Of a stretch of DNA of 64,000 nt, positions 26,363 through 33,997 are shown piece by piece (position 1 is the stretch's first letter; the number at the start of each line of letters is the position of its first letter). The translations under genes were made by a program, and so were the position numbers. The notes under the pieces were generated by a model. That model saw nothing but the letters and a program-made list of their open reading frames with translations, searched no databases and was not told the DNA's origin. This stretch comes from Pedobacter namyangjuensis (GTDB lineage: Bacteria; Bacteroidota; Bacteroidia; Sphingobacteriales; Sphingobacteriaceae), in assembly GCF_003313325.1 (NCBI RefSeq), contig NZ_QMHQ01000004.1, positions 1 to 64,000 of the forward strand, read 5' to 3'.

Positions 26363-26762
26363 TTACGGAAGTTGCAAAAAAATTAAGGTATTTGCAACAA
26401 GAAAAATAAGTTAGCTTTTTATGTTTTGTAGCGCAATTTCAGTACAAAAATTGTAGTTAGCTCCTTCTTTTCGCTGTATTACCTGTATACGTTTGTGGTA
26501 AGCCCAATTTTACAGCAACAGGTAATGCCACTTCAATAAGGGCTATTTAACTTACAGCAATGCATTTTTTACAGTTAACTTTACATCACGCAAATTTCTA
26601 CTTGCTTAAAAAAATTGCAACATGCCACGCATACTTAAATTGAAGCAAATGCCTGCGTAAAATAAACCCGATATACGCGGAAAGCGCCGAAAATGAAATG
26701 AAGGCCTTGTAGCATTAGCGGGACTAGCCTAACCAATGTAAAATAGGCTTTGATTTTCTATG
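26363..26762. other. Intergenic region with inverted repeats, no gene
   Basis: A gap of 400 bases between the phosphoribosyltransferase stop and the acyltransferase ATG, both leftward. ATTACCTG (26478-26485) pairs with CAGGTAAT (26519-26526), and overlapping GCTGTA (26473-26478) pairs with TACAGC (26511-26516), so the two pairings exclude each other. Copy A of the dispersed repeat occupies 26664-26725. No coding frame of note. Confidence 0.5.
26664..26725 (+). repeat. Dispersed intergenic repeat, copy A
   Basis: Begins AAACCCGATATACGCGGAAAG and ends TTGTAGCATTAGCGGGACT, with the same ends as copies B-E. It lies 38 bases beyond the stop codon of the leftward phosphoribosyltransferase gene. 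Confidence 0.6.
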
Positions 26763-27272
26763 TTAACTTAAATAAACACGATCTTCCTCGCCATCTACAT
26801 CCATAACCACATCTACGTGTTCTTTTAAAATGGTAGAAAGCTCGAGCCCTACAAAATCTGTAGCGATAGGGAAAATTTTGTGGCTTCTATCTACCAATAC
26901 CACCGTACGGATTTTTTTATGCGGTGTATTTAAAAAAACACCCAAACCGTAGGCCAAGGTTTTGCCACTGTTCAACACATCATCTACCAAAATAATAACC
27001 TTATTTTTCCAGTCGGCGGGTTCTAAATCTGTTTTAGCAACCAGTTTGCTATTTTGCTTTTCTAAATCTACACGCAGTAAGGTAGATTTAAATGGTGCTA
27101 TTTTTTGCAAAACTTTTTGCAGGCGAATGGCAAGTTTATACCCTCTATCCCAAATTCCGGCAAGTACAATTTCTTTTTCATTAAGATTGTCTTCTAAAAT
27201 CTGGTAGGCGATTCTATTTATTTTCTGATCTATTTGTTTCTTATCTAGAATTAAAACCTGAGTATCTGGCAT
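26763..27272 (-). CDS. Phosphoribosyltransferase family protein (PyrR-like)
   Basis: A 169-residue type I phosphoribosyltransferase. The PRPP-binding motif is VIILVDDVLNSGKTLAYGL, and the N-terminal part carries an IAGIWDRGYKLA-type (LAGIWDRGYKLAIRL) loop. The fold fits PyrR/hypoxanthine-type PRTases; many Bacteroidota have such a protein annotated as PyrR bifunctional regulator or plain PRTase. RNA-binding activity or base specificity cannot be inferred. Divergent from the head-GIN gene, with about 136 bases between the coding regions. Confidence 0.85.
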   Translation of the reverse strand: MPDTQVLILDKKQIDQKINRIAYQILEDNLNEKEIVLAGIWDRGYKLAIRLQKVLQKIAPFKSTLLRVDLEKQNSKLVAKTDLEPADWKNKVIILVDDVLNSGKTLAYGLGVFLNTPHKKIRTVVLVDRSHKIFPIATDFVGLELSTILKEHVDVVMDVDGEEDRVYLS

Positions 27273-27408
27273 GGCTTGCTTTTATTTTGCTATACAAAAG
27301 AACGATTTTAAGCCTCAAAAACAAACACAAAAAAATATTTTACTTTTTTTTGCAACGTTTAGCTACCTATTTGCGTCTAATGATTACAAACCAATAAATA
27401 TCCCTATT

Positions 27409-28125
27409 ATGAACTTATCAAAGACTTTTAAAAGCAGCATACTTTTATTCTTAGCAACCATACTTTTTAGCGTAAGCGCATTTGCGCAGGCTAGCAAAAA
27501 TGTTGTTGTAAAATCGTTTAATACCGTAACTATTAGTAGTGGCATGGATTTGTATTTAACGCAAGGCAATACAGAAACGTTAGTTGTAAAAGGTTCTACA
27601 GATGCTATTAAAGACGTAATTGTTGAACAAAGCGGAAGTGCAATTAAAATTAGATATAAAGATGGTGTTAACTGGGGCAGAATTTTTAAAGGACAGAGCA
27701 TTAAGGTTTATGTTAACTATAAAACTTTAAAATCTCTTAGCGCAACAGGTGGTAGCGATGTGTACACAGAAAACACCTTAAAAAGCGATGCTTTATCTTT
27801 AACCGCAAGTGGTGGTTCTGATCTTAAATTAACTTTAGCTGTTAAAGACTTAACCCTAACTGTAAGTGGCGGTAGCGATGCCGAGCTAAAAGGAAGTGGA
27901 GAAAATATGCAGGCAACCGCAAGTGGTGGTAGCGACATAGATGCTTTTGAATATGTTGTTAGCAATGCCAAAATTCAGGTAACTGGAGGTAGCGATGCTA
28001 ACGTAAATGTAAGTAAAGCATTAGAAGCAAGTGCAACTGGCGGTAGCGATATCAACTATAAAGGCAATGCAGCTTTAAAGCAAATATCCTCATCTAAAAG
28101 TGGCGATATAAAACGCGTTAAATAA
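27409..28125 (+). CDS. Head-GIN domain (DUF2807) secreted protein
   Basis: A 238-residue exported protein. The signal peptide ends VSAFAQA (about residue 26). The remainder is a DUF2807 / head-GIN beta-helix: FNTVTISSGMDLYLTQGN is the domain start, and six turns carry a repeated [ST]GGSD motif at regular spacing of about 18-22 residues. The frame is open 46 codons upstream, overlapping the divergent neighbour's start; the ATG at 27409 gives a proper signal peptide. Such proteins are common in Bacteroidota and probably sit in the envelope as adhesive or scaffold elements; exact function unknown. Confidence 0.85.
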   Translation: MNLSKTFKSSILLFLATILFSVSAFAQASKNVVVKSFNTVTISSGMDLYLTQGNTETLVVKGSTDAIKDVIVEQSGSAIKIRYKDGVNWGRIFKGQSIKVYVNYKTLKSLSATGGSDVYTENTLKSDALSLTASGGSDLKLTLAVKDLTLTVSGGSDAELKGSGENMQATASGGSDIDAFEYVVSNAKIQVTGGSDANVNVSKALEASATGGSDINYKGNAALKQISSSKSGDIKRVK

Positions 28126-28184
28126 AATATTTAGCTTGATGCCAGCTGTAAAAAGAAAATAAATTTTAGTTTAGTTTTTAGTAA

Positions 28185-28218
28185 AAAAGCCAATACCGCG
28201 GATGCGATATTGGCTTTT
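28185..28218. terminator. Bidirectional terminator after the head-GIN gene
   Basis: AAAAGCCAATA pairs with TATTGGCTTTT, extended inward by CCGC/GCGA bases with one mismatch, with A- and T-runs on both sides. It serves the head-GIN gene and the convergent hypothetical gene that ends at 28245. Confidence 0.75.
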
Positions 28219-28244
28219 GTTGTTATTATTAAAATGGATAAATT

Positions 28245-28655
28245 TTACTTTGAATAAGGATAATACACAAAGTTTGCACCCTCTGGCACTACAACAAAAA
28301 TGCACATAAATGCATCTGGCTTTTTATAGCTTTTTAAAAAGTGTTCTTTCTTATCGGGATTAATAATTCCTTTTTGCACAAATTCTTCTAAGGTAGAAGC
28401 TTGTATTGTCCATTCGGTATTTAACTCTGCTCTGTTTAAAATAATTTCGCCAATATTAACTTCGTGCTGATGAGCAATAAAAATTGGGTAAGATGAAATT
28501 CCTTCCACCATAATTTCTACTGCTACCTCTTTAATAGACTCGGCATAAAAGGTTAAGTCTTTTTCTAAACTAACTAGCGGACTAACTTTTTTTGCCTTAT
28601 TCTCCCCGCCTTCTCCGTTATTTAAATTTAATAATTCTTCAGATTCCATAAACAC
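28245..28655 (-). CDS. Conserved hypothetical protein
   Basis: A 136-residue cytoplasmic protein without signal peptide. After an acidic, low-complexity N-terminus (ESEELLNLNNGEGGENK) there is a compact alpha/beta region with VAVEIMVEGISSYPIFIAHQ and MCIFVVVPEGANFVYYPYSK. I recognise no catalytic motif; it appears to be a conserved Bacteroidota protein. It starts 9 bases after the stop codon of rlmD, so the two are almost certainly cotranscribed. Function unknown. Confidence 0.7.
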   Translation of the reverse strand: MFMESEELLNLNNGEGGENKAKKVSPLVSLEKDLTFYAESIKEVAVEIMVEGISSYPIFIAHQHEVNIGEIILNRAELNTEWTIQASTLEEFVQKGIINPDKKEHFLKSYKKPDAFMCIFVVVPEGANFVYYPYSK

Positions 28656-28664
28656 ACTAATTAG

Positions 28665-30104
28665 CTACTCAATATTTTTTAATTGTAAAAGCACTACATT
28701 TTCTACGTGTTGCGTATGCGGAAACATATCAACAGGTTTAATGCGCACAACATCATATTTTTCTTTTAATAATGCTAAATCTCTAGCCTGCGTAGCTGCG
28801 TTACAACTCACATAAACTATCTTTTCGGCCTCCATTTCCAATAAGCGTTCTACGACATCTGTATGCATACCGGCTCTTGGTGGATCAGTAATAACCACAT
28901 CAGGTTTACCATGCTCGCTAATAAAATGAGGGGTTAAAATATCCTTCATATCGCCAGCGTAAAAAATGGTATTATCAATACCGTTTAATGCCGAATTAAA
29001 CTTTGCATCTTCAATTGCTGTAGGCACATATTCTATACCAACTACTTGTTTTACATTGCCAGCAACAAAGTTGGCTATTGTTCCAGCACCAGTGTATAAA
29101 TCGTAAACCAATTCATCACCTTTAAAACCAGCAAACTCTTGTGTAATTTTATACAACTCGTAAGCTTGCGCTGAGTTGGTTTGGTAGAAGGATTTAGCAC
29201 CAATTTTAAACTTTACCGTTTTGCCATTTTCTGTTGGCATTTGCTCAAAAATGTGATCTCTACCCGCATAGGTGATTACTTCTTGATCAAAAATGGTATC
29301 ATTCTTTTTCTGATTCTCGATGTACAATAAAGAAGTGATCTGTGGGAAAGAAATTTTTAAATATTCCATCAAGCCTTTTATCTGCTCCTGTTCTGCATAA
29401 GCAAAAACAACAGCTACCATTATCTCGCCGGTTGAAGAAGTTCTAATGATCAAATTTCTTAAAGCACCTTCGTGATTACGCAAATCGTAAAAACTTAATC
29501 CATGTTCTAAAGCATAAGCTCTTACACTTAAACGGATGTTGTTACTTGGCTCTGCCTGCAAATAACAATGTTCAATATCTAAAATTTTATCGAAACGTAA
29601 GGGAACGTGAAACCCTAAAGCATTCATCTCTCTGCCCTCTGCTTCAAACTGCATATCGTCGGCGTTTAACCAACGTTTGTTAGAAAAAGTATATTCTAAT
29701 TTATTACGATAGTATTTATTAACCGCAGAACCTAAAATTGGCTCCATGTGTGCGGTATCTATTTTAGCCAAACGCTGTAGCGCAGCCTCAACATTTTTAT
29801 GCTTAAACTTTAATTGCGCTGCATAATCCATATGTTGCCACTTGCAACCACCACAAGTACCAAAATGACTGCAAAAGGCCTCTGTTCTTAATTCAGATGG
29901 CGTTATTAGCTTTTCGATAATCGCTTCGGCAAAGTTTTTCTTCTTCTTTACCAAACGCACATCAACCACATCGCCAGGAACGGCTTTGTCTACAAAAATT
30001 ACTAATTCGTCGGCCTTGCCTACCCCTTTTCCCTCTTCTGCAATGTCAATAATGCTTAATCCTGCAATACGGATTGGTTCAGCATTTCTACGGTTTCTAC
30101 TCAT
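28665..30104 (-). CDS. rlmD: 23S rRNA uracil-C5 methyltransferase (RlmD/RumA type)
   Basis: A 479-residue SAM-dependent methyltransferase. An N-terminal TRAM domain (about 10-70) is followed by the iron-sulfur cysteines in FCSHFGTCGGCKWQHM, the SAM-binding DLYTGAGTIANFVA and the catalytic sequence DPPRAGMH with the nucleophilic cysteine in VYVSCNAATQARDL. It methylates U1939 (or U747) of 23S rRNA. A TATATTTG element ends only 5 bases before the ATG, implying an extremely short leader. Downstream: a conserved hypothetical gene (9-base gap). Confidence 0.93.
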   Translation of the reverse strand: MSRNRRNAEPIRIAGLSIIDIAEEGKGVGKADELVIFVDKAVPGDVVDVRLVKKKKNFAEAIIEKLITPSELRTEAFCSHFGTCGGCKWQHMDYAAQLKFKHKNVEAALQRLAKIDTAHMEPILGSAVNKYYRNKLEYTFSNKRWLNADDMQFEAEGREMNALGFHVPLRFDKILDIEHCYLQAEPSNNIRLSVRAYALEHGLSFYDLRNHEGALRNLIIRTSSTGEIMVAVVFAYAEQEQIKGLMEYLKISFPQITSLLYIENQKKNDTIFDQEVITYAGRDHIFEQMPTENGKTVKFKIGAKSFYQTNSAQAYELYKITQEFAGFKGDELVYDLYTGAGTIANFVAGNVKQVVGIEYVPTAIEDAKFNSALNGIDNTIFYAGDMKDILTPHFISEHGKPDVVITDPPRAGMHTDVVERLLEMEAEKIVYVSCNAATQARDLALLKEKYDVVRIKPVDMFPHTQHVENVVLLQLKNIE

Positions 30105-30109
30105 TGCCG

Positions 30110-30117
30110 CAAATATA
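30110..30117 (-). promoter_or_regulatory. -7 promoter element next to the rlmD start
   Basis: TATATTTG on the minus strand, 5 bases upstream of the rlmD ATG (30102-30104). If used, the transcript would start within a few bases of the ATG (leaderless or nearly so). Confidence 0.45.
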
Positions 30118-30290
30118 ATAAAAAGGTATAAGGTTAACGGTTTTCGGGATTAAGGAAAAAACAAATGGAAACGATAAGAATTAAGGAGCAAAGAATAAGG
30201 ATTACAGTTTGCAACTATAAAAATTTAGCGCATACAGCTCCATTGAGCTTTTATAAACTCGCTATCGATTTAAATAGACGACAAAATGTA

Positions 30291-30398
30291 TTAGCCAAGA
30301 ACTTTTAGAATTAAGCCAAAAGCACCTTCTAGCCAATTAAAATTCATGTCGAATTGTTCATCAACCATTACCGATATTTCTAACGTTTCCTTGCTCAT
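30291..30398 (-). CDS. Possible 35-residue small protein
   Basis: An ATG-started frame coding for 35 residues, MSKETLEISVMVDEQFDMN then FNWLEGAFGLILKVLG, lying in the long gap upstream of rlmD. Codon use is reasonable and the sequence looks soluble, but I recognise nothing and there is no promoter or ribosome site to support it. It may be chance or a remnant. Confidence 0.2.
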   Translation of the reverse strand: MSKETLEISVMVDEQFDMNFNWLEGAFGLILKVLG

Positions 30399-30530
30399 TT
30401 CAATAGGTTTACAATGATAATTACACAAATGTAAGCTATTTTGAACCAAAAACCAAAACGGTATATGTTATTTAAGTGTTAAGTTTGTCATTAACTAGAA
30501 AAGCAACGCTTACTGCATTTTTTAGGCGAA

Positions 30531-30590
30531 AGTCCCGCTATCGCTTCAATTCCCGATGAAAAATCGGGAGATTTTCGCTTTATCGGGTTT
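30531..30590 (-). repeat. Dispersed intergenic repeat, copy B
   Basis: Read on the minus strand it begins AAACCCGATAAAGCG and ends GAAGCGATAGCGGGACT, the same ends as copy A. In the middle it carries the hairpin TCCCGAT-GAAAA-ATCGGGA, also seen in copy C. Confidence 0.6.
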
Positions 30591-30671
30591 AGTGAACTCG
30601 GGATTGAACAACGATTTGAGGTTGCATTGATTAGAAAAAAAGGATTGCTCAATTGGTATTTCCCTCTATCC

Positions 30672-30840
30672 AGATTTGCAATCTTGAGTCAATATCGGCG
30701 AATCTGTAATTTGATTACAACTGATGGATAAAATAGCTGGATTAGAAATACAGAGACAGACCTTTGCGATTACAAATCGCGAAGAGCATAAGTAGAAAGG
30801 GTGTTATTCTAGCCACAGATTTTGGCTATTCCAGATCTGT
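30672..30840. repeat. Cluster of REP-like hairpins with three-base loops
   Basis: AGATT-TGC-AATCT (30672-30684), TGTAAT-TTG-ATTACA (30705-30719), CTTTGCGATT-ACA-AATCGCGAAG (30762-30784; one G-U pair) and ACAGAT...ATCTGT (30815-30840). The first three share a stem/three-base-loop design. They resemble REP sequences handled by RAYT-type Y1 transposases, which are common in Bacteroidota, but no RAYT gene is in the window. Confidence 0.45.
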
Positions 30841-30903
30841 AACCCGCAACAAAATGGAAAAATTAGGTTGGTTGTTGAGACGCCAATTGATAATTAAAAA
30901 GAA

Positions 30904-31479
30904 TTATAATGCTGCCTTAACCAAGTAAGGCAAAATCTCTTTCTGAAAAGTTACAAAGTTCTTGCGCACATCGGCATCACTTACCGAAGTAAATGCAAAT
31001 GAGAATACGATGCTCTTACTTGCCTTAAGCAAGAATGCCAATCCACCTCTGCGTGCTGGGTTTTTCTTAAAATGATCTAGTTCTAAGTATGCAGAAAGCA
31101 ACAAAGCCTCTAGCTGATCTGAAAGATGTTTTAAAAATTCTTGTGAGTTAGCATTTTCGCGTACAAAATCCCAGCCAATAAACTCGTTACAAACCGTGTA
31201 AGATAGCCTACAAGTTTTCATCACCAAAGCTTTTAAATGTTCTTCTTCACTAGCAAATTGAACCTTCTGACTTAAAATTTCATGCAAATTCACGTCAAGA
31301 TAGTCCATTAAAATAGCATCTAAAACCTGTTCCTTACTGTCAAAGTACTTGTAAATAGTAGCCTTAGCAATACGAGCTTTTTTGGCAATCTCGTTTACAC
31401 TAGTTTTATGGTAACCATATTTTCTAAAAAGCTCTTTAGCAGCTTTAATTATACTTTCTTTAATTTTTTCTGGCTCCAT
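30904..31479 (-). CDS. TetR/AcrR family transcriptional regulator
   Basis: A 191-residue regulator. The N-terminal TetR helix-turn-helix (about 8-50) reads AKELFRKYGYHKTSVNEIAKKA then IAKATIYKYFDSKEQVLDAIL, which is canonical. The C-terminal ligand domain is helical and not assignable to a ligand. Its ATG overlaps the stop codon of the upstream lipoprotein gene by one base, and pheS is upstream of that, so it is the last gene of a pheS-lipoprotein-tetR transcript. The regulated genes are unknown; no divergent pump or enzyme gene is adjacent. Confidence 0.93.
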   Translation of the reverse strand: MEPEKIKESIIKAAKELFRKYGYHKTSVNEIAKKARIAKATIYKYFDSKEQVLDAILMDYLDVNLHEILSQKVQFASEEEHLKALVMKTCRLSYTVCNEFIGWDFVRENANSQEFLKHLSDQLEALLLSAYLELDHFKKNPARRGGLAFLLKASKSIVFSFAFTSVSDADVRKNFVTFQKEILPYLVKAAL

Positions 31480-31889
31480 TAATTAACTACGCGTAAAACA
31501 TTACCAGCAATGATAACATTATATTGTTTTAGGGATGTTTTTGCTGGCGCTTTAACTGGTCCGCCATCAAACAAAGAATATTTAGCGCCAGAAACTGGGT
31601 CTGTAGCTGTTAAAGATCCTTCATCAATTACTATTGGTGTTTTTTTCTCCGGGTTAACAGTGCTACATCTATCATAAGCAACGTAAGCGTCTGGTCTGCG
31701 GTAAATAATAATGCCGGCTACACCATAACCAGAAAAACTAACAGCACCACCTGGGGAGCTTAACCTGTTTAAGCTCGGATCTGTAATTGGTTTGCTAAAA
31801 TTAACCGGATAATCGGGTATTAGATTTTGCTCTTTAGCGCAAGAAGCGAAAAGTGCAAATACCAAAAGCAAACCACACAGTTTTTTCAT
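31479..31889 (-). CDS. Rieske-like lipoprotein lacking cluster ligands
   Basis: A 136-residue lipoprotein with signal peptide and lipobox FASCA (Cys16). The body follows the pattern of Bacteroidota Rieske-domain lipoproteins: SSPGGAVSFSGYGVAGIIIYRR, VAYDRCSTVNPEK, ATDPVSGAKYSLFDGGPVKAPAKTSLKQYN. At the positions of the Rieske CxH and CxxH motifs only one Cys (DRCST) and no His remain, so no 2Fe-2S cluster could bind. Likely a decayed or structural Rieske fold in the outer membrane. Overlaps the TetR gene (1 base) and is 1 base from the pheS stop. Confidence 0.72.
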   Translation of the reverse strand: MKKLCGLLLVFALFASCAKEQNLIPDYPVNFSKPITDPSLNRLSSPGGAVSFSGYGVAGIIIYRRPDAYVAYDRCSTVNPEKKTPIVIDEGSLTATDPVSGAKYSLFDGGPVKAPAKTSLKQYNVIIAGNVLRVVN

Positions 31890-31890
31890 A

Positions 31891-32931
31891 TTATATAATT
31901 GCAGTTTTAAACTGTTTTAAAAAACGCACATCGTTTTCAGAGAAAAGGCGTAAATCCTTAATCTCGAATTTTAAATTGGCGATACGTTCTATACCCATTC
32001 CAAATGCAAAACCACTATATTTTTTGCTATCGATACCGCAATTTTCCAATACATTCGGATCTACCATACCGCAGCCTAAAATTTCTACCCAACCACTGTA
32101 CTTACATAATTGGCAACCATCTCCCTTACAAATTGTACAAGAAATATCCATCTCTGCGCTAGGTTCTGTAAATGGGAAATATGATGGTCTGAAACGCACC
32201 TTTGTTCCTTCTCCATAAAGTTCCTGTACAAAATAGAAAAGTGTTTGTTTTAAATCCGCGAATGACACGTTTTCATCAACATATAAACCTTCTACCTGAT
32301 GGAAGAAACAATGTGCTCTCGCAGAAATCGCTTCGTTACGGTAAACGCGACCAGGCATTAACGCTCTAAATGGTGGTTGACCAGCCTCCATCATGCGCAC
32401 TTGTACAGAAGAGGTATGTGTACGCAAAGCGATATCGCCTTTTTCGCCTCCTTTTTTAATAAAGAAAGTGTCTTGCATATCTCTTGCAGGATGTTCTTCT
32501 GGGAAGTTTAAAGCAGAGAAGTTATGCCAATCGTCTTCAATTTCTGGACCTTCAGCTACGCTAAAACCAAGCTTGTTAAAAATTTCTACAATTTCTCTCC
32601 TAACCAAAGCTAAAGGATGGCGAGTGCCAACTTCAAAACCTTCGCCAGGTAGAGTCATATCAAAATTAGCGCTAGCAGTTTCCGTTTTAGAGTTTGCGGT
32701 TACTTCGTTTAAGGCTTGATATTTTGCTTCTGCAAGTTGTTTAAATTCATTTAAAACTTTACCGAGTGTACGTTTTTCCTCAGGCGAAACTGCCTTAAAC
32801 TCATCAAAAATATCTTTTATAATACCTTTAGTCCCTAAAAAACGAATGCGGAATTTTTCCAGTTCGTCGGCACTTGTTGTTTCAAAAGAATTGATTTCTG
32901 CCGTATACTTTGTAATCTGGTCTTGTAACAT
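31891..32931 (-). CDS. pheS: Phenylalanine-tRNA ligase alpha subunit
   Basis: A 346-residue PheS. The N-terminal coiled coil (LQDQITKYTAEINSFETTS) is followed by motif-2 region GTRHPLAL, EHPARDMQDTFFI, LRTHTSSVQVRMM, FHQVEGLYVDEN and motif 3 LGCGMVDPNVL plus GFAFGMGIERI. A CTICKGDGCQLCKYSG insertion resembles the zinc-knuckle seen in many bacterial PheS proteins. The chosen ATG at 32931 gives the usual N-terminus; the open frame extends six codons further to 32949. pheT is not adjacent. It heads a small transcript with the Rieske-like lipoprotein and tetR genes. Confidence 0.96.
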   Translation of the reverse strand: MLQDQITKYTAEINSFETTSADELEKFRIRFLGTKGIIKDIFDEFKAVSPEEKRTLGKVLNEFKQLAEAKYQALNEVTANSKTETASANFDMTLPGEGFEVGTRHPLALVRREIVEIFNKLGFSVAEGPEIEDDWHNFSALNFPEEHPARDMQDTFFIKKGGEKGDIALRTHTSSVQVRMMEAGQPPFRALMPGRVYRNEAISARAHCFFHQVEGLYVDENVSFADLKQTLFYFVQELYGEGTKVRFRPSYFPFTEPSAEMDISCTICKGDGCQLCKYSGWVEILGCGMVDPNVLENCGIDSKKYSGFAFGMGIERIANLKFEIKDLRLFSENDVRFLKQFKTAII

Positions 32932-32935
32932 GCGC

Positions 32936-32943
32936 CAAATATA
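32936..32943 (-). promoter_or_regulatory. -7 promoter element next to the pheS start
   Basis: TATATTTG on the minus strand ends 4 bases before the chosen pheS ATG (32929-32931), the same unusual placement as at rlmD. It implies a leaderless or near-leaderless transcript, or, if not used, is chance. Confidence 0.35.
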
Positions 32944-33036
32944 CGGCATTTTAAAGAATTATTTTATAGCCTAGCGGTTCAAAAACAAAGTTGAAATGGT
33001 TTTATTACAAGGAAATGAACTAGGATTGCAAAAATT

Positions 33037-33963
33037 CTATTTTAAATTTTTGTTAAAATAATCTACCGATTTATCTAAAATTAATTGCCAATCGTCTGTT
33101 TTAGAGAAAACATGGTCGGCACCTGCAACAAAAACAAACTCATTAGGAACCTTCAAACCGTTTAGTTTATCGGTGAAGTTTCTAAAAGTTGTAAAGTCCT
33201 GTTTAGGTAAACCTGCCACATCGTTATTTTGAGGAAAAACATTTAATGTTGGAACAGGTCGTTTTTCGTTAGCTACAAATAACGGACTTATATTTTCGTA
33301 TGCAGTTTTGCTTTCTAAAGAAACTTCGACGCCAGTAAACCTTAACCCTGCTTCAAATAAATAAGGCGGATAAGACTGCCAATTCGGAACATTTGTAAAA
33401 ACCAAATCCAAAGCTCCAGCCAAATTGGAAACAGCTTTAACTTTATTTGAATTTACATCATTATATGCATAAAGAAGCGATAAAGTAGCACCAGCGCTGT
33501 GGCCTACCATTGCAACTCTATTTTTGCTTACCACCCAATTTTGCGCATTAGCTAATGCGTGCTCAACCGCCAAAGCCATATCCGCAACTTGGTCGCTAAT
33601 TTTAATGCTACTAATTTGTTTTTGGCGTGGTATATTGTAGAGTCCTGCCGAGTTTACCAAACGATAATTAACATTCAATACCGCATAGCCCGAGGCCGCC
33701 AGATATTTGGCTTGCGATGCCAACTCCCTTTTATCGCCACCAATAAAACTACCTCCATGAACCAAAATAATTACACTAGTATTTGTTGTACGGTTTGGGG
33801 GCAAATAAACATCCATTGTTTGCTTTGGATCTGGGCCATAAGCCACGTCAACTAGCAATGAAGCTTGTGCTTCAGATTTCCACGAGGGCTCAACAGATTT
33901 CTTACAAGACGCTAAAAAAAACAATACTAAGGTAACAGCAATTAAATTTGCGCTAAATTTCAT
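33037..33963 (-). CDS. Alpha/beta hydrolase lipoprotein (carboxylesterase-like)
   Basis: A 308-residue lipoprotein (lipobox FLASC, Cys19). An esterase/lipase of the BD-FAE / HSL-like group: oxyanion motif VHGGSFIGGDKRE, nucleophile GHSAG, and a C-terminal VAGADHVF with the catalytic His; an Asp before it (QNNDVAG region) may complete the triad. Probably attached to the envelope, facing the periplasm or the surface. Leftward, 34 bases after kbl and 105 bases before pheS; a functional link with kbl is not evident. Substrate unknown. Confidence 0.85.
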   Translation of the reverse strand: MKFSANLIAVTLVLFFLASCKKSVEPSWKSEAQASLLVDVAYGPDPKQTMDVYLPPNRTTNTSVIILVHGGSFIGGDKRELASQAKYLAASGYAVLNVNYRLVNSAGLYNIPRQKQISSIKISDQVADMALAVEHALANAQNWVVSKNRVAMVGHSAGATLSLLYAYNDVNSNKVKAVSNLAGALDLVFTNVPNWQSYPPYLFEAGLRFTGVEVSLESKTAYENISPLFVANEKRPVPTLNVFPQNNDVAGLPKQDFTTFRNFTDKLNGLKVPNEFVFVAGADHVFSKTDDWQLILDKSVDYFNKNLK

Positions 33964-33997
33964 GGGGATAATTTTAAGTAGAACGAATTGGGTGTGA

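Larger units (their letters stand above)
30105..30903. other. Long intergenic region with repeats
   Basis: The largest gap in the window (799 bases), between the TetR-type gene end (30904) and rlmD start (30104), both leftward. It holds the rlmD promoter (30110-30117), a doubtful 35-codon reading frame (30291-30398), dispersed repeat copy B (30531-30590) and a series of small GATT-N3-AATC hairpins (30672-30840). No supported gene of normal size. Confidence 0.6.

Noticed and set aside
27271..27408. Extension of the head-GIN reading frame
   Set aside because: It overlaps the divergent neighbour's start and would put the signal peptide inside the protein.
31853..32719. Open frames antisense to pheS and other conserved genes
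   Set aside because: They lie opposite well-supported conserved genes and show no family features.
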